Assembly: GCA_029378245.1 (NCBI GenBank) | Contig: JARKIF010000005.1 | Span: 1,240,001 to 1,304,000, forward strand | Direction: 5' to 3' | DNA from: Roridomyces roridus | Lineage: Eukaryota; Basidiomycota; Agaricomycetes; Agaricales; Mycenaceae | DNA: 64,000 nt | In this document: positions 21,801 to 32,029 of the stretch, in pieces | Layout of the letters: every line of letters begins with the position of its first letter | How positions within the stretch are numbered: position 1 is the stretch's first letter | The notes under the pieces: generated by a model | The model's input: only the letters and a program-made list of their open reading frames with translations | Told to the model about the DNA's origin: nothing | Database searches by the model: none | Position numbers and translations under genes: made by a program

Positions 21801-21828
21801 GATTCAGAGCAACGGCACTCCGTGCCAT
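18817..21828 (-). CDS. eIF4A-derived DEAD-box-like protein with degenerate catalytic motifs (pseudohelicase)
   Basis: The C-terminal 400 residues align along their length with eIF4A, but motif I is AQAPPTQER where eIF4A has AQ(A/S)xSGTGKT, the TPGR motif is TPQK, DEAD is DEVD, SAT is SNT, and motif VI after HR lacks both Arg fingers (HRVAPAIASNYSRAG). INYDLP and the C-terminus EVPMSLRDIV are kept. An N-terminal extension of about 400 residues, Ser/Pro-rich with a coiled-coil-like stretch (EYSAREMQRDIGDMQRKVN), precedes it. Start ATG 21828. The first intron (about 21.3 kb) is not precisely resolved. Near 19415 one extra base shifts the frame between DLFD and VDVAQVIV. A 10-nt exon lies at 18905-18914. 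Probably a non-catalytic, possibly RNA- or eIF4G-binding regulator; not a family I can name. Confidence 0.8.
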
Positions 21829-22030
21829 GATGGCGACTAGGATGGTGCAAGACGAGGCACCAGCTGGTACTAGTCAACAAGGGACGCAAGAGAGAAGGAA
21901 TGGAATTACGGGGGGATGAGGGGATGGCTTGGAGGGCGTCAGAGGTAACTAGGCGTCCATGCAGCAAACCGCTGTAAGGTCAAGCCCAGCCCGTTGTGTT
22001 TGTCATAACTTTTGATATCGACTCAATAGG

Positions 22031-22481
22031 ATGGCCCAAGCTAGCACAGTTTTCCGTCAGGCTTTGCGTGAACTGCGAGCCTCAGTAAGCGTGCAATGCC
22101 GCCTGAATTCACTCTTTAATCGCAGGCATAGGCTGTCCAGCCGGGAAAGCTCAACAGGCCACTCGCCGCCAACTTTCGTACCGTCATCGAAACACAGAGG
22201 GCGGCGGGACAGTATAACGATGTAGAAAATGCCATTATCTTTATGCGGTCCCAACGCATCCACAAGGTTCATGCAATTGGATTGTACCACTGGTTGCTGA
22301 GACTAAACATAGGAACTGCTCGAGAGATACAACCCCACGGGTAATTACACGGCCGACGAGCGCCTGAGGTGCGGAACCTGCAAATTGTTGTCTGCCTTGC
22401 CAGCTGAAGATTATCCTCAGGGCCACCACGCGTAGAGTCGGACTAGAAATGCCCAAAGTCTATGATCCCGAGGCAAATTGA
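22031..22481 (+). CDS. FMC1: FMC1-like mitochondrial F1-ATPase assembly protein (LYR family)
   Basis: Four exons (22031-22084, 22132-22266, 22313-22368, 22421-22481) give 101 aa. The N-terminus VFRQALRELRAS is the LYR-like helix, followed by LNRPLAANFRTVIE, IIFMRSQRIHKELLERYNP, and ATTRRVGLEMPKVYDP, the Fmc1 C-terminal signature. Fmc1 is a matrix protein required with Atp12 for F1-ATPase assembly in yeast. The second exon must use the acceptor CATAG at 22131, since the earlier CAG would bring in a stop. It diverges from the pseudohelicase gene with about 200 nt between starts. Confidence 0.88.
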
Positions 22482-23007
22482 ATGAACCCAGTTTTCTGAG
22501 CGAGAAAATAACTCGGCGCGTCGAGGCGCGTCGCGATCACACCCAAAGCGCGTCGAACTCTTCTTCGGAGGTGACAGAGAATCCTTTGTGAAAGGGTGTC
22601 AGTGATCCCTTTCACAAGCGTTCCTTTGTCTTGCCATGAAAGGTACCGATATTTTCTGATCCCTTTATCCTGGTGGGACTCTCTCGGCATCCTCTTCAAT
22701 TCTCTCCGTGGGTGTCTACACGAGGCAAAGTCGTGGTCGCGGAGTTTGCCGCGCTCTACAGCGTCAGAGTCGAGCAGAGCCCGTCCCTCCGTCTTCCGTC
22801 ACATGACGCTCTTCGGCGCTCCCTTTGAAGGTCTGCCTCGTTCACTTTTGCTATCAATCCCGACCTGGTGCGCCGGAACTCGTGTTGATCGCCCGGAGGC
22901 CTTTTATCGCTCCTTCCCAAGGCCACAATGTACTTAAAACCTCTCGCCAACGCTTCCATTCCCCAACACTTCCGTCCGCCTTCTACTTTCGCCGACATTG
23001 AGCAACG
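22482..23007. other. Intergenic region with a hairpin, upstream of the HMG-box gene
   Basis: No gene is apparent. The only structure I see is the perfect hairpin at 22586-22617. The last 80 bases are pyrimidine-rich (CTTCC, TTCC and CCTTC blocks) as in many fungal promoters just before start codons. Confidence 0.5.
22586..22617. repeat. 11-bp perfect inverted repeat with 10-nt loop
   Basis: TTGTGAAAGGG at 22586-22596 pairs with CCCTTTCACAA at 22607-22617. The half-site GATCCCTTT reoccurs near 22660, so this could be a binding site for a dimeric regulator of the HMG-box gene. Confidence 0.6.
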
Positions 23008-24446
23008 ATGACCTCTGACAGTACGTCCCCGATCGATTCTCTTTCATTTCCTTGGTTTGTTCAACAAGTAACCAGTTTCGGTCAAAACGGAAGGCCAGTC
23101 GCCAGCCGAGCATGGCGATCTTGCATCGCCGCCTGCTTCCAACCCCGCCGCTGACGTCGTGTGGCTTCGTCAAAGTCCACTCGACGCTCATCTCCGCTTG
23201 CCGCGCTCCGTTCGCGGAGCGGAGAGACAGAGACTCCAGGGCGAGCATACGCCCGAGCCTCTCCCTCCCTACTACCGATCTCACACCGCTCCCGTCACAA
23301 CCGAACTGTCACCCAAACCTAGACGCATCCCTCGTCCCCCTAACGCCTTCATTCTCTACCGCTCCGACCTTATCGCCAAGGGCAGCATTCCCAACAATCG
23401 CCAGCAGACGCTCAGTCGCGTCGCTGGCGAATGCTGGAACTTGTTGGCGCCCAAGGAAAAGAAGATGTGGCAGGACCGTGCTGCGCAGCGGGCCGCCGCT
23501 CACCAGCTCGAGTATCCCGACTACCATTTCAAGCCCTCCCCCCGCGGCAAGGGCAAGTCCAAAGTCCGCTTCAAACGACGACAACAACGCCATTCGCGCT
23601 TTGCGCTGAAAAGTACACTGGCGTCCTTGGTCCGTCCATTACTTCTTCACGCCATAAGAAGAACAAGCCCCAAGGCAGGGAGGAACAGCGCGATGCGGAG
23701 CTCGCTTCTCCTCACCCTTCGACGTCGGCTGCGTTCGAGCCGTCCGACTTTCAAGGTTTCGATTGGACGGCGGCGCAATACCAGCCCGACGCTCAGTCAT
23801 CCCACCGACCCGAGCCCTGTCGTCACTCCTTCCTTCTCTCCCTTTGATATGCAGGGCCTGCACCAGTACAACTGGTCCTTCCCTCCTGCCGATTCACCGA
23901 CGCCCTCTCTGCCGTCTCCGGGATCGGCTTCCAGCGACGCCCCGCTGCCTCCCTTCTTCCCACAGAGCACCTTCCCGCATATCACCCCGCCGCGTCGCCC
24001 CTCCACTTCGCTTGGTTTCATCCGGCGATTGAACGAGGACTCTGCTTGTTCTGCAGGCCACTGATCTCGAGCGCCCCGCCTCAGCAGCCTCCGAGACCGG
24101 TCTGACCACTCTCGTGCGCGATCTCAGCATCGTAAGTTTCACTCAATCTATCCTATACAATGTGACTCATTTCATCCCCCAGACGCCAACCGGTGCAAGC
24201 TTTGGCCACATCTCGATGCCTGACATGTACGCCTCCACGGACACGCCCGCCAACAATATCCTTTCCCCTTTCCCATTCCCTGCCATGAACGCTCAATTCA
24301 ACGGCTTCCCTGGTACTGCTTCCTTTTCGGAGACGCAGTTTCCCATGACCCTGGATGATCCGTACCCCTTCACCAACAACAACGACGCCAACTTGTTCGA
24401 CAACTGGACTTTTGACGATATCAGCCAGTCGGAGAATGGGAACTGA
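23008..24446 (+). CDS. HMG-box (SOX/MATA-type) transcription factor
   Basis: Exon 1 is 23008-23020, only 13 nt (MTSD plus one base); exon 2 starts at 23076. The HMG box at about residues 95-165 is clear: RIPRPPNAFILYRSDLI, then NRQQTLSRVAGECWNLL, then EKKMWQDRAAQRAAAHQL, with the PPNAFILYR motif of sequence-specific fungal HMG regulators. After the box a Lys-rich linker continues. An intron 23564-23613 is supported by frame. Downstream the Ser/Pro-rich stretch changes frame near 23800 in a way I cannot explain by a clean intron, and an intron around 24015-24084 is also inferred. The last exon 24183-24446 (TPTGASFGHISMPDMYAS to ENGN) is clear. It likely binds DNA as a developmental or mating-related regulator. 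Confidence 0.85.
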
Positions 24447-24628
24447 GGGATGCCCGGGATTCCATTTTGGTCTAGATCATGAAGTAACGACGATTTCTCT
24501 TAGCTATCTGTACACTCTTGTATCATAATCCATCTCTTGTATCGATATTTTTATTCATCCTGTCGGTTCGAACATCCCAAGTGGCTTCGACGCTGTACAT
24601 ACATACATTTCCAATACAATCAAATTCA

Positions 24629-25185
24629 TCAAACGGCCGTAATCCTCTCGGCCATCCCCTCCATGATACGGTCCAGCGCCTCAGCAGCAGCCTTCATCTG
24701 CATGTCCTCCTTGTTCAAGTAGATGACCGACGACGGAAGGTGGAAAACGACATCTGTGCCGCCGCTCTCCTTCTCGATAATGAGGATGCGAGGGGGGACA
24801 TTGTACGACGCGCGAATGTCGTGGCGAATCATCGTCTCAGCAATGATGGGGTTGCCGGTGATGTAGAAGAGCGTCTTGGTGGGAGGCTTCGGGGTGGTTT
24901 GGTAGTAGGGAGCCATTTGCCGTGGTTGAACTCGGTGAAGTACCTGTGCATGTTGAATTACGCGTCTGCAAACTGGTGAAAGACAAACATTAAGCCACTT
25001 GGGCCGGTGGCAGCATTGAGAACAGCCTCGAGCTCGTCCTTGGAGTTGTAACCATCGAACTCCTTCCCTGGACATTTCGACTTGGCGACCTCCACATCGA
25101 GGCGCGCAATGACCTCGTCAGTCGGGAGGGTGGTGCTGTAGGTAACGAGCTGCAGGGGGTAGGTGTTGACGGTTTTCGCGGCCAT
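24629..25185 (-). CDS. DUF302 domain protein, copy A (apparent frame break)
   Basis: The start ATG at 25185 begins MAAKTVNTYPLQLVTYST, and the frame ends at 24629 after AEALDRIMEGMAERITAV. Family features: a beta-rich N-terminal half, GPSGLMF, IIAETMIRHDIRASYNVPPRILI, and VVFHLPSSV. The region encoding YFTEFNHGKWLP matches the consensus and copy B, but in a frame one base off what follows (YYQTTPKPPTKTLFYITGNP); the break is at the CCC run near 24908-24911. An alternative 41-nt intron gives an intact frame but scrambles the conserved FNHG segment. DUF302 function is unknown. It is a tandem paralogue of the gene at 25435-25997. Confidence 0.82.
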
Positions 25186-25434
25186 TTGCTGTTGCTGCTG
25201 ATACCGCAGGACGGAGAGAGCTTTTGTAGTCCTGGAGGTCTCGTATATGCCATAATTCTGCCCGAGCAGAGAACACCGTAGTCCCCGAAGCACCCGGTTT
25301 ATCTTGACAGGATGGGAGCCAGTGAGTTCTCATAGGTTGGTCGACACGGCGCATAGTTCAGTCGAGCAGATATTTGATTCAAGGTCGTAATGACAGACAT
25401 CCATGGCAGGAACAGGAACCCATTTCCGTTAGGC

Positions 25435-25997
25435 CTAAACGGCTGCTGCAATCCTTTCCACAAGTTGCTCTATTTTGCGATCCAACGCTTCGGCAGCATC
25501 CCGCAAACTCTGGTCATCACCCAAAGCGATCACCGACGACGGAAGATGGTACACGACCTCCGTTCCCTGGCCATCTTTTTTCTCCAGAATCATCAGACGA
25601 GGAGGGATGTTTAGCCCAGCCTGCATATCATGTCGGAGCATAGTTTCTGCGATGAGAGGATTGCCGATGACATAGACGACGCCTTTGGATGGACTGGAGA
25701 AGAGTTGCATCCAGGCACCATGGTTGAATTCATTGAAGTATCTGCGAGAAGGGATGAGCGAGAAGAGCAAGCCGACCGGCCGTAGAGCACAAACAAGAAA
25801 CCACTAGGACCAGCTGCGCTGTTCAGGTACGCCTCGAAGTTCTCCTTCGAACTGGTACTTTGCTGTAATCCCGACACCCCAGGAGTGGTGTGCTTGCCGA
25901 GTTCCTTGTCGAGACGTGAAATGACTTCAGAGGTGGGCAGTGTCGTTCTGAAGGTGACAAGCTGCAAGGTGTGGGCGGTGATAGTTTTCTGAGACAT
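25435..25997 (-). CDS. DUF302 domain protein, copy B
   Basis: Two exons (25997-25777 and 25741-25435) with a short 35-nt intron give 175 aa. Conserved elements: LQLVTFRTTLPTSEVISRLD, AAGPSGFLF, YFNEFNHGAW, NPLIAETMLRHDMQAGL, IPPRLMILEK and VVYHLPSSVIALGDD. The fold is a small alpha/beta domain of unknown biochemical role, widespread in bacteria and fungi. It lies 249 nt upstream of copy A on the same strand and is intact, whereas copy A carries a frame break. It is divergent from DBP8. Confidence 0.88.
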
Positions 25998-26188
25998 GGT
26001 GCCAGCAGATAGATGAAGAGAAAATGCTGCTAGGAAGGGCGTCCCGTGTTCGTTTTAGTGCGGCGTCAAGGTGAACATTGACAGAGGAGGCAGCTTCTAG
26101 AGCCCGAGCCCGAGTCTGAGACCGAGGCAGTGTGAGAGGCTGGAGAAGAGAAGTAGTGATCGTGGCAGTGCCCTATTTTCTCTCCATC

Positions 26189-28119
26189 ATGTCAACCAAA
26201 CGGAAATCTCTTACCGCGGACGACCTCTTGAGACGACAGGAACGCCCTCAGAAGCGTCTCAAAACTCTTCATTCTGCCTTGGAAACTGAAGATTACGAGG
26301 GGGATCATGGCGAATCCAGCGATGTCGATGTTTCCGACGACGAAGAGGACCAAAATACTGATAGTGAATTCGACGCGGACGATGGCAATAACGACGCGGA
26401 GCGGAACTCGAGATTCACCATAAATCCACGCATCGACCACAAACCAGTCGTGCAAGCGTCTACCGCACCTACGTTTTCGGCGTTGGGAATCTCTGCTTCA
26501 TTACAAATGGCCCTCACTTCGATGTCCATCCGAACGCCGACGGAGGTTCAAGCCGCGTGTATTCCTCAACTCCTACGAGGTAATGAAGCCACTTGATGTT
26601 CTTCAGTTCCCAGAAATAATTTCTATAGGCAGGGATTGCATTGGAAATGCAAAGACGGGCTCGGGAAAAACCATTGCGTTTGCTCTTCCCATCCTACAAA
26701 AGCTCTCCGTCGACCCGTATGGAATTTTCGCCCTCATCCTTACACCTACAAGGTTTGTTCTATCGCTTTGCTGCGAATTTCATACTAATTGCTTGGCAGA
26801 GAATTGGCTTTCCAGATTGCAGAACAGTTTGCTGTTTTGGGTAGATCGTTAAATGTGCACACAACGGTTGTCGTCGGTGGCATGGACATGATGACCCAGG
26901 CCCTCGAACTCGGGAAGCGACCGCACATTGTTGTCGGTACCCCCGGACGTATCGTGGATCATTTACAGAGTACTAGTGGAGAATGGGATCTCTCTCGGGT
27001 CAAGTTTTTGGTATTTCTTATTATGCCTTCTTTCAACGCCTTGTTGATTTGCTCGTTAGGTTCTGGACGAAGCAGATCGCTTGCTCAGCCCTACTTTCGC
27101 CTCCGAGTTGGCGCACCTGTTCGGTGTCCTTCCAAAGGACCGACAGACCTGCCTATTCACAGCTACCCTCACTCCTTCGATCGAGGCGTTAGCAGCTGCA
27201 CCTCCACGTCCAGGAAAGGACAAGCCGTTCATACACCGGATGACTCAGAGGTATGCTAGGTTCCCCTCAGTATTCCACACCCCCTTCAATTGCCCCACAG
27301 CGTCGAAACTGTCGAGACTTTGAAGCAGCATTATATCCTGGTACCATCTCATGTGCGGGAGATGTATCTATTCCACTTGCTCTGCAACCCGCCAGAGTCC
27401 ACGCTTCACCTCCGTCGTGCACCCCCAGAACCGGCAAAATCCTCCCGGAAACCAGCAACAAAGAAGCAGAAGAAGCCGACTGACGATTCCGAGGGGCCAG
27501 AGCAGCCCCCACCGACGATCATATTCTGTTCGCGGCCCCGGACTGCGGCTTTTCTGACCAACCTCCTCAAGACATTGTCAATAAGGAGTACCGCACTCCA
27601 TTCCCGGCTTACTCAGCGGGAGAGGCTGTCTTCATTGTCGTTATTCCGTTCCTTCGTTGTGCCCGTTCTAATCTCCACTGATGTGGGCGCACGAGGTTTG
27701 GATATCGAGGACGTGGCGATTGTTATCAACTGGGATCTTCCGAACGAGCCAGAGGAGTATACCCATCGCGTTGGTCGGACTGCTCGTGCTGGGCGTGGTG
27801 GAGTCGCGATCAGTTTTGTGACGGAACGGGATGAGGAGCGGGTCCTGAAAATCGAGGAACGGATCAGTAAGCGGACTTGGCTGCGGTTAGTCCCGGTTGC
27901 TGATGCGCGGCAGACACCCGGCTGGAAGAAATGACATTGCCCGAGTCTCGGGTTTTGGAGAAACTGAATGAGGTGGCCACGGCAAAACGGCTAGCGAGCA
28001 TGGTGAGTGATGTGGCTCCACCGGGAGAAAGTTATTCGAGAATATTCCAGGAACTCCATGATTCAAAGTTCGGGGAACGAGAAGAGATTCAGAAGAAAAA
28101 AGGATGGGTACTTGAGTAG
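26189..28119 (+). CDS. DBP8: ATP-dependent RNA helicase DBP8 (DEAD box, 40S ribosome biogenesis)
   Basis: Seven exons (26189-26579, 26629-26752, 26800-27010, 27060-27250, 27301-27866, 27914-28002, 28051-28119) give 546 aa. A disordered Asp/Glu-rich N-terminus precedes the core: Q motif [13 protein letters not shown], Walker [33 protein letters not shown] in place of [20 protein letters not shown], and [10 protein letters not shown]. All helicase motifs are intact, in contrast to the protein at 18817-21828. DBP8 acts in the nucleolus with Esf2 in early pre-18S processing. The C-terminus contains the family's [15 protein letters not shown] basic segment. Confidence 0.95.
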
Positions 28120-28309
28120 AGTAATTGCTATGTACATCCGCGCGAACCATATCGGCTTCGAAACTCGAGGGGCACTTGAGCCGCTCACAAGTCCGAGTTA
28201 CCCGCTCGATCGTGGGGCAGACGGGGTCTGATCGTGGATTTCCATTTCAGGACGCGGGGTGCGTCACGATTATCTAAGCAAACCTCCCTTTGGCCTCCAC
28301 TCCATTACC

Positions 28310-29536
28310 ATGGCCTCCATGGAACACTACGACTGGGACGATGGCCATTTCGCCGACCTGGAGTACTCGTTGGGAAAATACGGCCATCTTCCTACGCCCC
28401 CGGTGCGTGTTGTAAATCTCACACCCACCTACTTATCTCACTCGTTTCTTCAGCATTCTCATGATGGGGAATCTCCCGTTGCAGATTCAACAGAGGACGA
28501 GAACGCCCTGCTCTCAGTCTCTACCACCTTCTTTCCTACCGCGCAGCACGCGCAGCATCGGTCCCAGCCACCAGACATCGTTTTGTTGTCTCAGGACTCG
28601 GTCTACTTTTATGTGTGCTCAGACCTCCTCCTCAACAAGTCTGGGAATGGCTTTCGCGCCATGCTGCCCATATCTCCTTCCAGTGACGACGAACCCCCGA
28701 TTCTAAATGTTCCAGAGCCTTCCCCGGTTCTGAACATTATTCTTCACGCGATTTACGAAATGTCATGCGCGCATTATTCGCCCCCGTTCAATGTCCTCGT
28801 CAAGGCAGTCGACTCTATGCCGATATACGGGATAGATCCCAAAACCACCATCTTGCCGGCCACTCCACTCTTTACACTTCTCTTGTCTCAAGCGCCGCTC
28901 TTTCCCCTCGACCTATACACGCTCGCGGCCCACTATGGTGAGACATCGCGCTCAAATCTGTGTCAACTAACCATCGTTTCAGACATTTTCGAGCTGGCTG
29001 TTCCAACTTCGTCGCATCTGCTGGCGTTTCCACTTTCTCGCCTCACGGACGACGCAGTGGAGAGAATGGGCGCGATTGTGTGTCCACTGACCTAGCTCAA
29101 AAAAGTCCACCTAAATCCTACTATGTAGTACCTCAAGCGCCTATTTTTTCTGCACTTTGGACGTGCAGAGGCACTGAAACGCGTGCTTGGAGCTCCTCCT
29201 CACCCTCACCCTCCAACACCCTTCTGCGACTTTGTTCAGCAGAAGACTCTCGCTCGTGCCTGGGCCCTGGCCACCGCTTACCTCGCTTGGGACATACGGC
29301 CCGGTGAGTACCTTACTTTCCGTCACCTCGTTTGCTAATAATCTACGGCAGACATGTCCACCACTACTCTCGAGTCGGCACTGAGACCACTTTCAACTCA
29401 TCTCACGTGCGACTCGTGCAAAGATGCCCTCGACGAACGCATCAAAAACCTCGTTGTACAATGGTCAATTGTCAAAGTATGTCAAGCCTCAATCCATCGT
29501 ACAAATAATCTAACAACGTCGCAGAGAACAATATGA
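28310..29536 (+). CDS. Hypothetical fungal protein (possibly BTB/POZ-like)
   Basis: Six exons (28310-28402, 28454-28937, 28983-29077, 29129-29303, 29352-29476, 29525-29536) give 327 aa. The segment DIVLLSQDSVYFYVCSDLLLNKSGNGFRAML followed by LNIILHAIYEM resembles the BTB pattern seen in many basidiomycete proteins, and the C-terminus (CDSCKDALDERIKNLVVQWS) resembles their terminal helix. I see no catalytic motif. The last coding exon is only 12 nt (Arg-Thr-Ile-stop). The start is chosen at an ATG in good context (ACCATGG) just before EHYDWDDGHF. Confidence 0.75.
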
Positions 29537-29888
29537 CATGATACCATCCTCTTCCCCGCCCGTTTTCGCTTTTCTCTTGGGGGTATTATCATTATTGGGC
29601 TATTCGCATCATTATGTATCACCATCCAGCATCCAGACACGCGTCGCTTTCCCAGACGTATGTTACGCCCAAACATAGTTCTTGTACCATAGGCTCCCAT
29701 AACCCAGCCGTCGTCACCACACACGCACTCGCACGACTTCTTGTACCACTTTTGACATGTCTTATACACACACACGAACCAAGACATAGTTTTCCGAATG
29801 GATATCCTGACGCAATAAAGTCATCACCAAAACCGAGAACATTACATTAGCTATTACAAGACTCCAGAAGTGCTACAGAAAACAGCGG
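29537..29888. other. 3' intergenic region between convergent genes
   Basis: This space lies between the stop of the BTB-like gene (+) and that of MOB1 (-). It is AT-richer than its neighbours, with T-rich stretches, and holds no gene that I can support. It probably carries both 3' UTRs and polyadenylation sites. Confidence 0.5.
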
Positions 29889-30842
29889 TCATCGTGCTTT
29901 GTCTTCCAGCAAGATGGCATCGTTGAGTTCGTCTAGAGGCGCAAGCTCTTTCTTGTCGACCAGATCAAACTGCAGCAAGGTAAGCGGGCTTTCGCGCAGG
30001 AGAGAGGTGCGTACCTCGTTGATGAACAAGAAAAAGTGTCTGTAGCTGGTGTTGAGATGGGCCTCGATACCCAGCGCGCAAATATGGTCAAAGTGGTTGC
30101 TGTATATGTGCGCGTATACACGGAACAGACGGCGCACAATCGTACGGACAGTGTCTCGGAAATTTCTGGGAAACGGAACGCCTGCGTGCGATGATGAACC
30201 AAAGTAGGATCTGGCCGGCAGGTCCACGAACCGATTTTGTTGGGAAAGACAGCCTCGTCGTCGAGCAACCCCTGTGCCCAGTTCATGAGCGCGTCGACGT
30301 AATCTGGGGCGGCCAACTTGGTGGGCCGCTTGTATTTCACTCCATCCTCCCACAGATACTCGTACCTGGACGGGTTGGACACTGGATTGACTCTAGTTTG
30401 GGTATAACTGACCGTGGACCCGCAGACATCATCGGACACTGCGTAGTTCAGGTTAGCAGGTAGCGATGAAGAGGACGACAAGGGAAATACCTCATCCCTA
30501 GTACAAAACTCTGTAATAGTCCCGTAGAGCATGTTCAAGTGATTAAAGAAATCAACAGCTACGAGGGGTTAGTTGACGACTTTTTGGCTCGGCCACCACT
30601 GACCATGCACCGCGAGCCATTCATTTTGGTCCTCGCCCTCCGGCAGCTGTACCGCCAGCCTCAGATTTCCGGATCCCTGACGACCCAGATGTTACTGCGA
30701 TTCCTCGGCGAGAAAGAGGAGGGTGGGTTGTCACCAGAGTAGCCTCTGCATACTTTCGGAGTTGGTACTGCTTAGTGCCTTCGGGAACATCCTTGCGAGG
30801 TTTGAATGTGCGAGTCTTTCCGAGGCCAAAGAATGAGGACAT
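29889..30842 (-). CDS. MOB1: MOB1 kinase activator
   Basis: Start ATG at 30842 gives MSSFFGLGKTRTFKPRKDVP, the classic MOB1 N-terminus. Successive exons encode YQLRKYAEATLGSGNLRLAV, LPEGEDQNEWLAVH, DFFNHLNMLYGTITEFCT, CPMMSAGPRYEYLWEDG, VPFPRNF, HIYSNHFDHICALG and FFLFINEFDLVDKKELAPL, with six short introns and stop at 29889. Zinc ligands C-x4-C and H-x4-H are visible (EFCTRDECP; HIYSNHFDH). MOB1 binds and activates NDR/LATS-family kinases (Dbf2, Cbk1-like) in mitotic exit and morphogenesis. All junctions are GT-AG. Confidence 0.96.
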
Positions 30843-31032
30843 AATCGACAAACGGGGTGATGGTCAAGACACAAGCCAAATCGGGCACGCGTCATTCCAA
30901 AGGCTAACCAAGAGACTTCTCAAGTGCTGCTATCCTACAGTGGCTACCATATAATGTCCAGAACATCCGGAATGCTTTGAATGCAATGGTATTATAACAC
31001 GTACTGGTACAACACACTCAAGAAAACGCCGA

Positions 31033-31924
31033 TTAGATGTAAAAGACGGACATGACCCAGTCTTTCTTTAGGGTAAAACCATGTAGCGCCTCCTTGGCGA
31101 CAGAGGCCAGTTGAGCACTGTCGAACATGACCTGGGCTTTTTTGACGCCAGGGACGTCCGTTGGGGTGACATTCGTCGTTTTGAAGCCATGGTATCTGCA
31201 TGTAAATGAAGCAGGCAGTTCCGGAGGATAATATGTGCACGCACTGTTGGAAGAGAACAGAGAGAACACCGTCCGAGACTTCTTGTGGCAAATTCGTACA
31301 TAAAAGTCGGGCTGTAGGATGAGAGACTGGAACTTCTCCAGCTTCAAGGCAATGTGAAATATATGCATTTTGAGGATAACGCGGGACGTACAAGCATGCT
31401 CGTTTTTGTCCTCCTCGTCGTCTATCTCCATCTCTTCGTCGTCGTCGTCTCCCTTGTCACGCTTCGCCTTGCGTTCTCCCTCGGCCGTTTCCTCCTCCTC
31501 TCGTTGCCGCTTCTTGTCGGCCCTGCCCTTTTGCACAAGGAGCGCGCTCGCGTTGGCTGAAGTCGGGGGAACGAAAGAAGGGTCCTCTTTGCGCGAGGTC
31601 GCGTAAGATTTCGTTTTGGCATAGTCGATGTGCTGAAGACCATAAGCTGCGTGAATTGCAGCCGGAAACGTAGCGCACCAGAGGCTTGTCGTAGAATATC
31701 ATCCCCTCGCATGCACGCATGGCCGTGGTCGCGCCAGCTAGGTCTGCAAAGACGAGAAAGGCCTGGCCGCGCATGCGTTGGCTTTTTGAAGCGACCACAT
31801 CAATCATTTTGCCATAGGTAGTGAAGAGGGCGTAGAGCTGGGAGCGCAGTTCCTCCTTGTTAATTTTGTCGTTGAGATTGTTAATATAGAGCGTCGTATT
31901 CGGTTGGTTGGTGGAGGAGGACAT
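31033..31924 (-). CDS. U1A/U2B''-like snRNP protein (two RRMs)
   Basis: Four exons (31924-31679, 31632-31392, 31311-31245, 31195-31033) give 238 aa. RRM1: TTLYINNLNDKINKEELRSQL with RNP2, and MRGQAFLVFADL with RNP1, then KPLHIDYAKTKS, the U1A/U2B'' signature. A Lys/Glu-rich linker (KKRQREEEE, DDDDEEMEIDDEED) separates it from RRM2 (RLLCTNLPQEVSDGVLSVLF, AQVMFDSAQLASVA, WVMSVFYI). It binds the U1 or U2 snRNA stem-loop in the spliceosome; many fungi have one protein for both. It diverges from the ceramide synthase gene with 105 nt between starts. Confidence 0.92.
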
Positions 31925-32029
31925 CGGGGTCTCGTGCCAAAGCTCTTTGATTGCTCCGTTGATGTCCTGCTACTTTTCAATACACGAACGTGGTGCCATT
32001 TATCTTCTTCCTCGACGCTGAGGATTTGG

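Noticed and set aside
28310..29536. Firm BTB/POZ assignment
   Set aside because: The hydrophobic pattern fits, but the diagnostic D-x-x-F-H-V-H element is absent, so only a tentative label is given.
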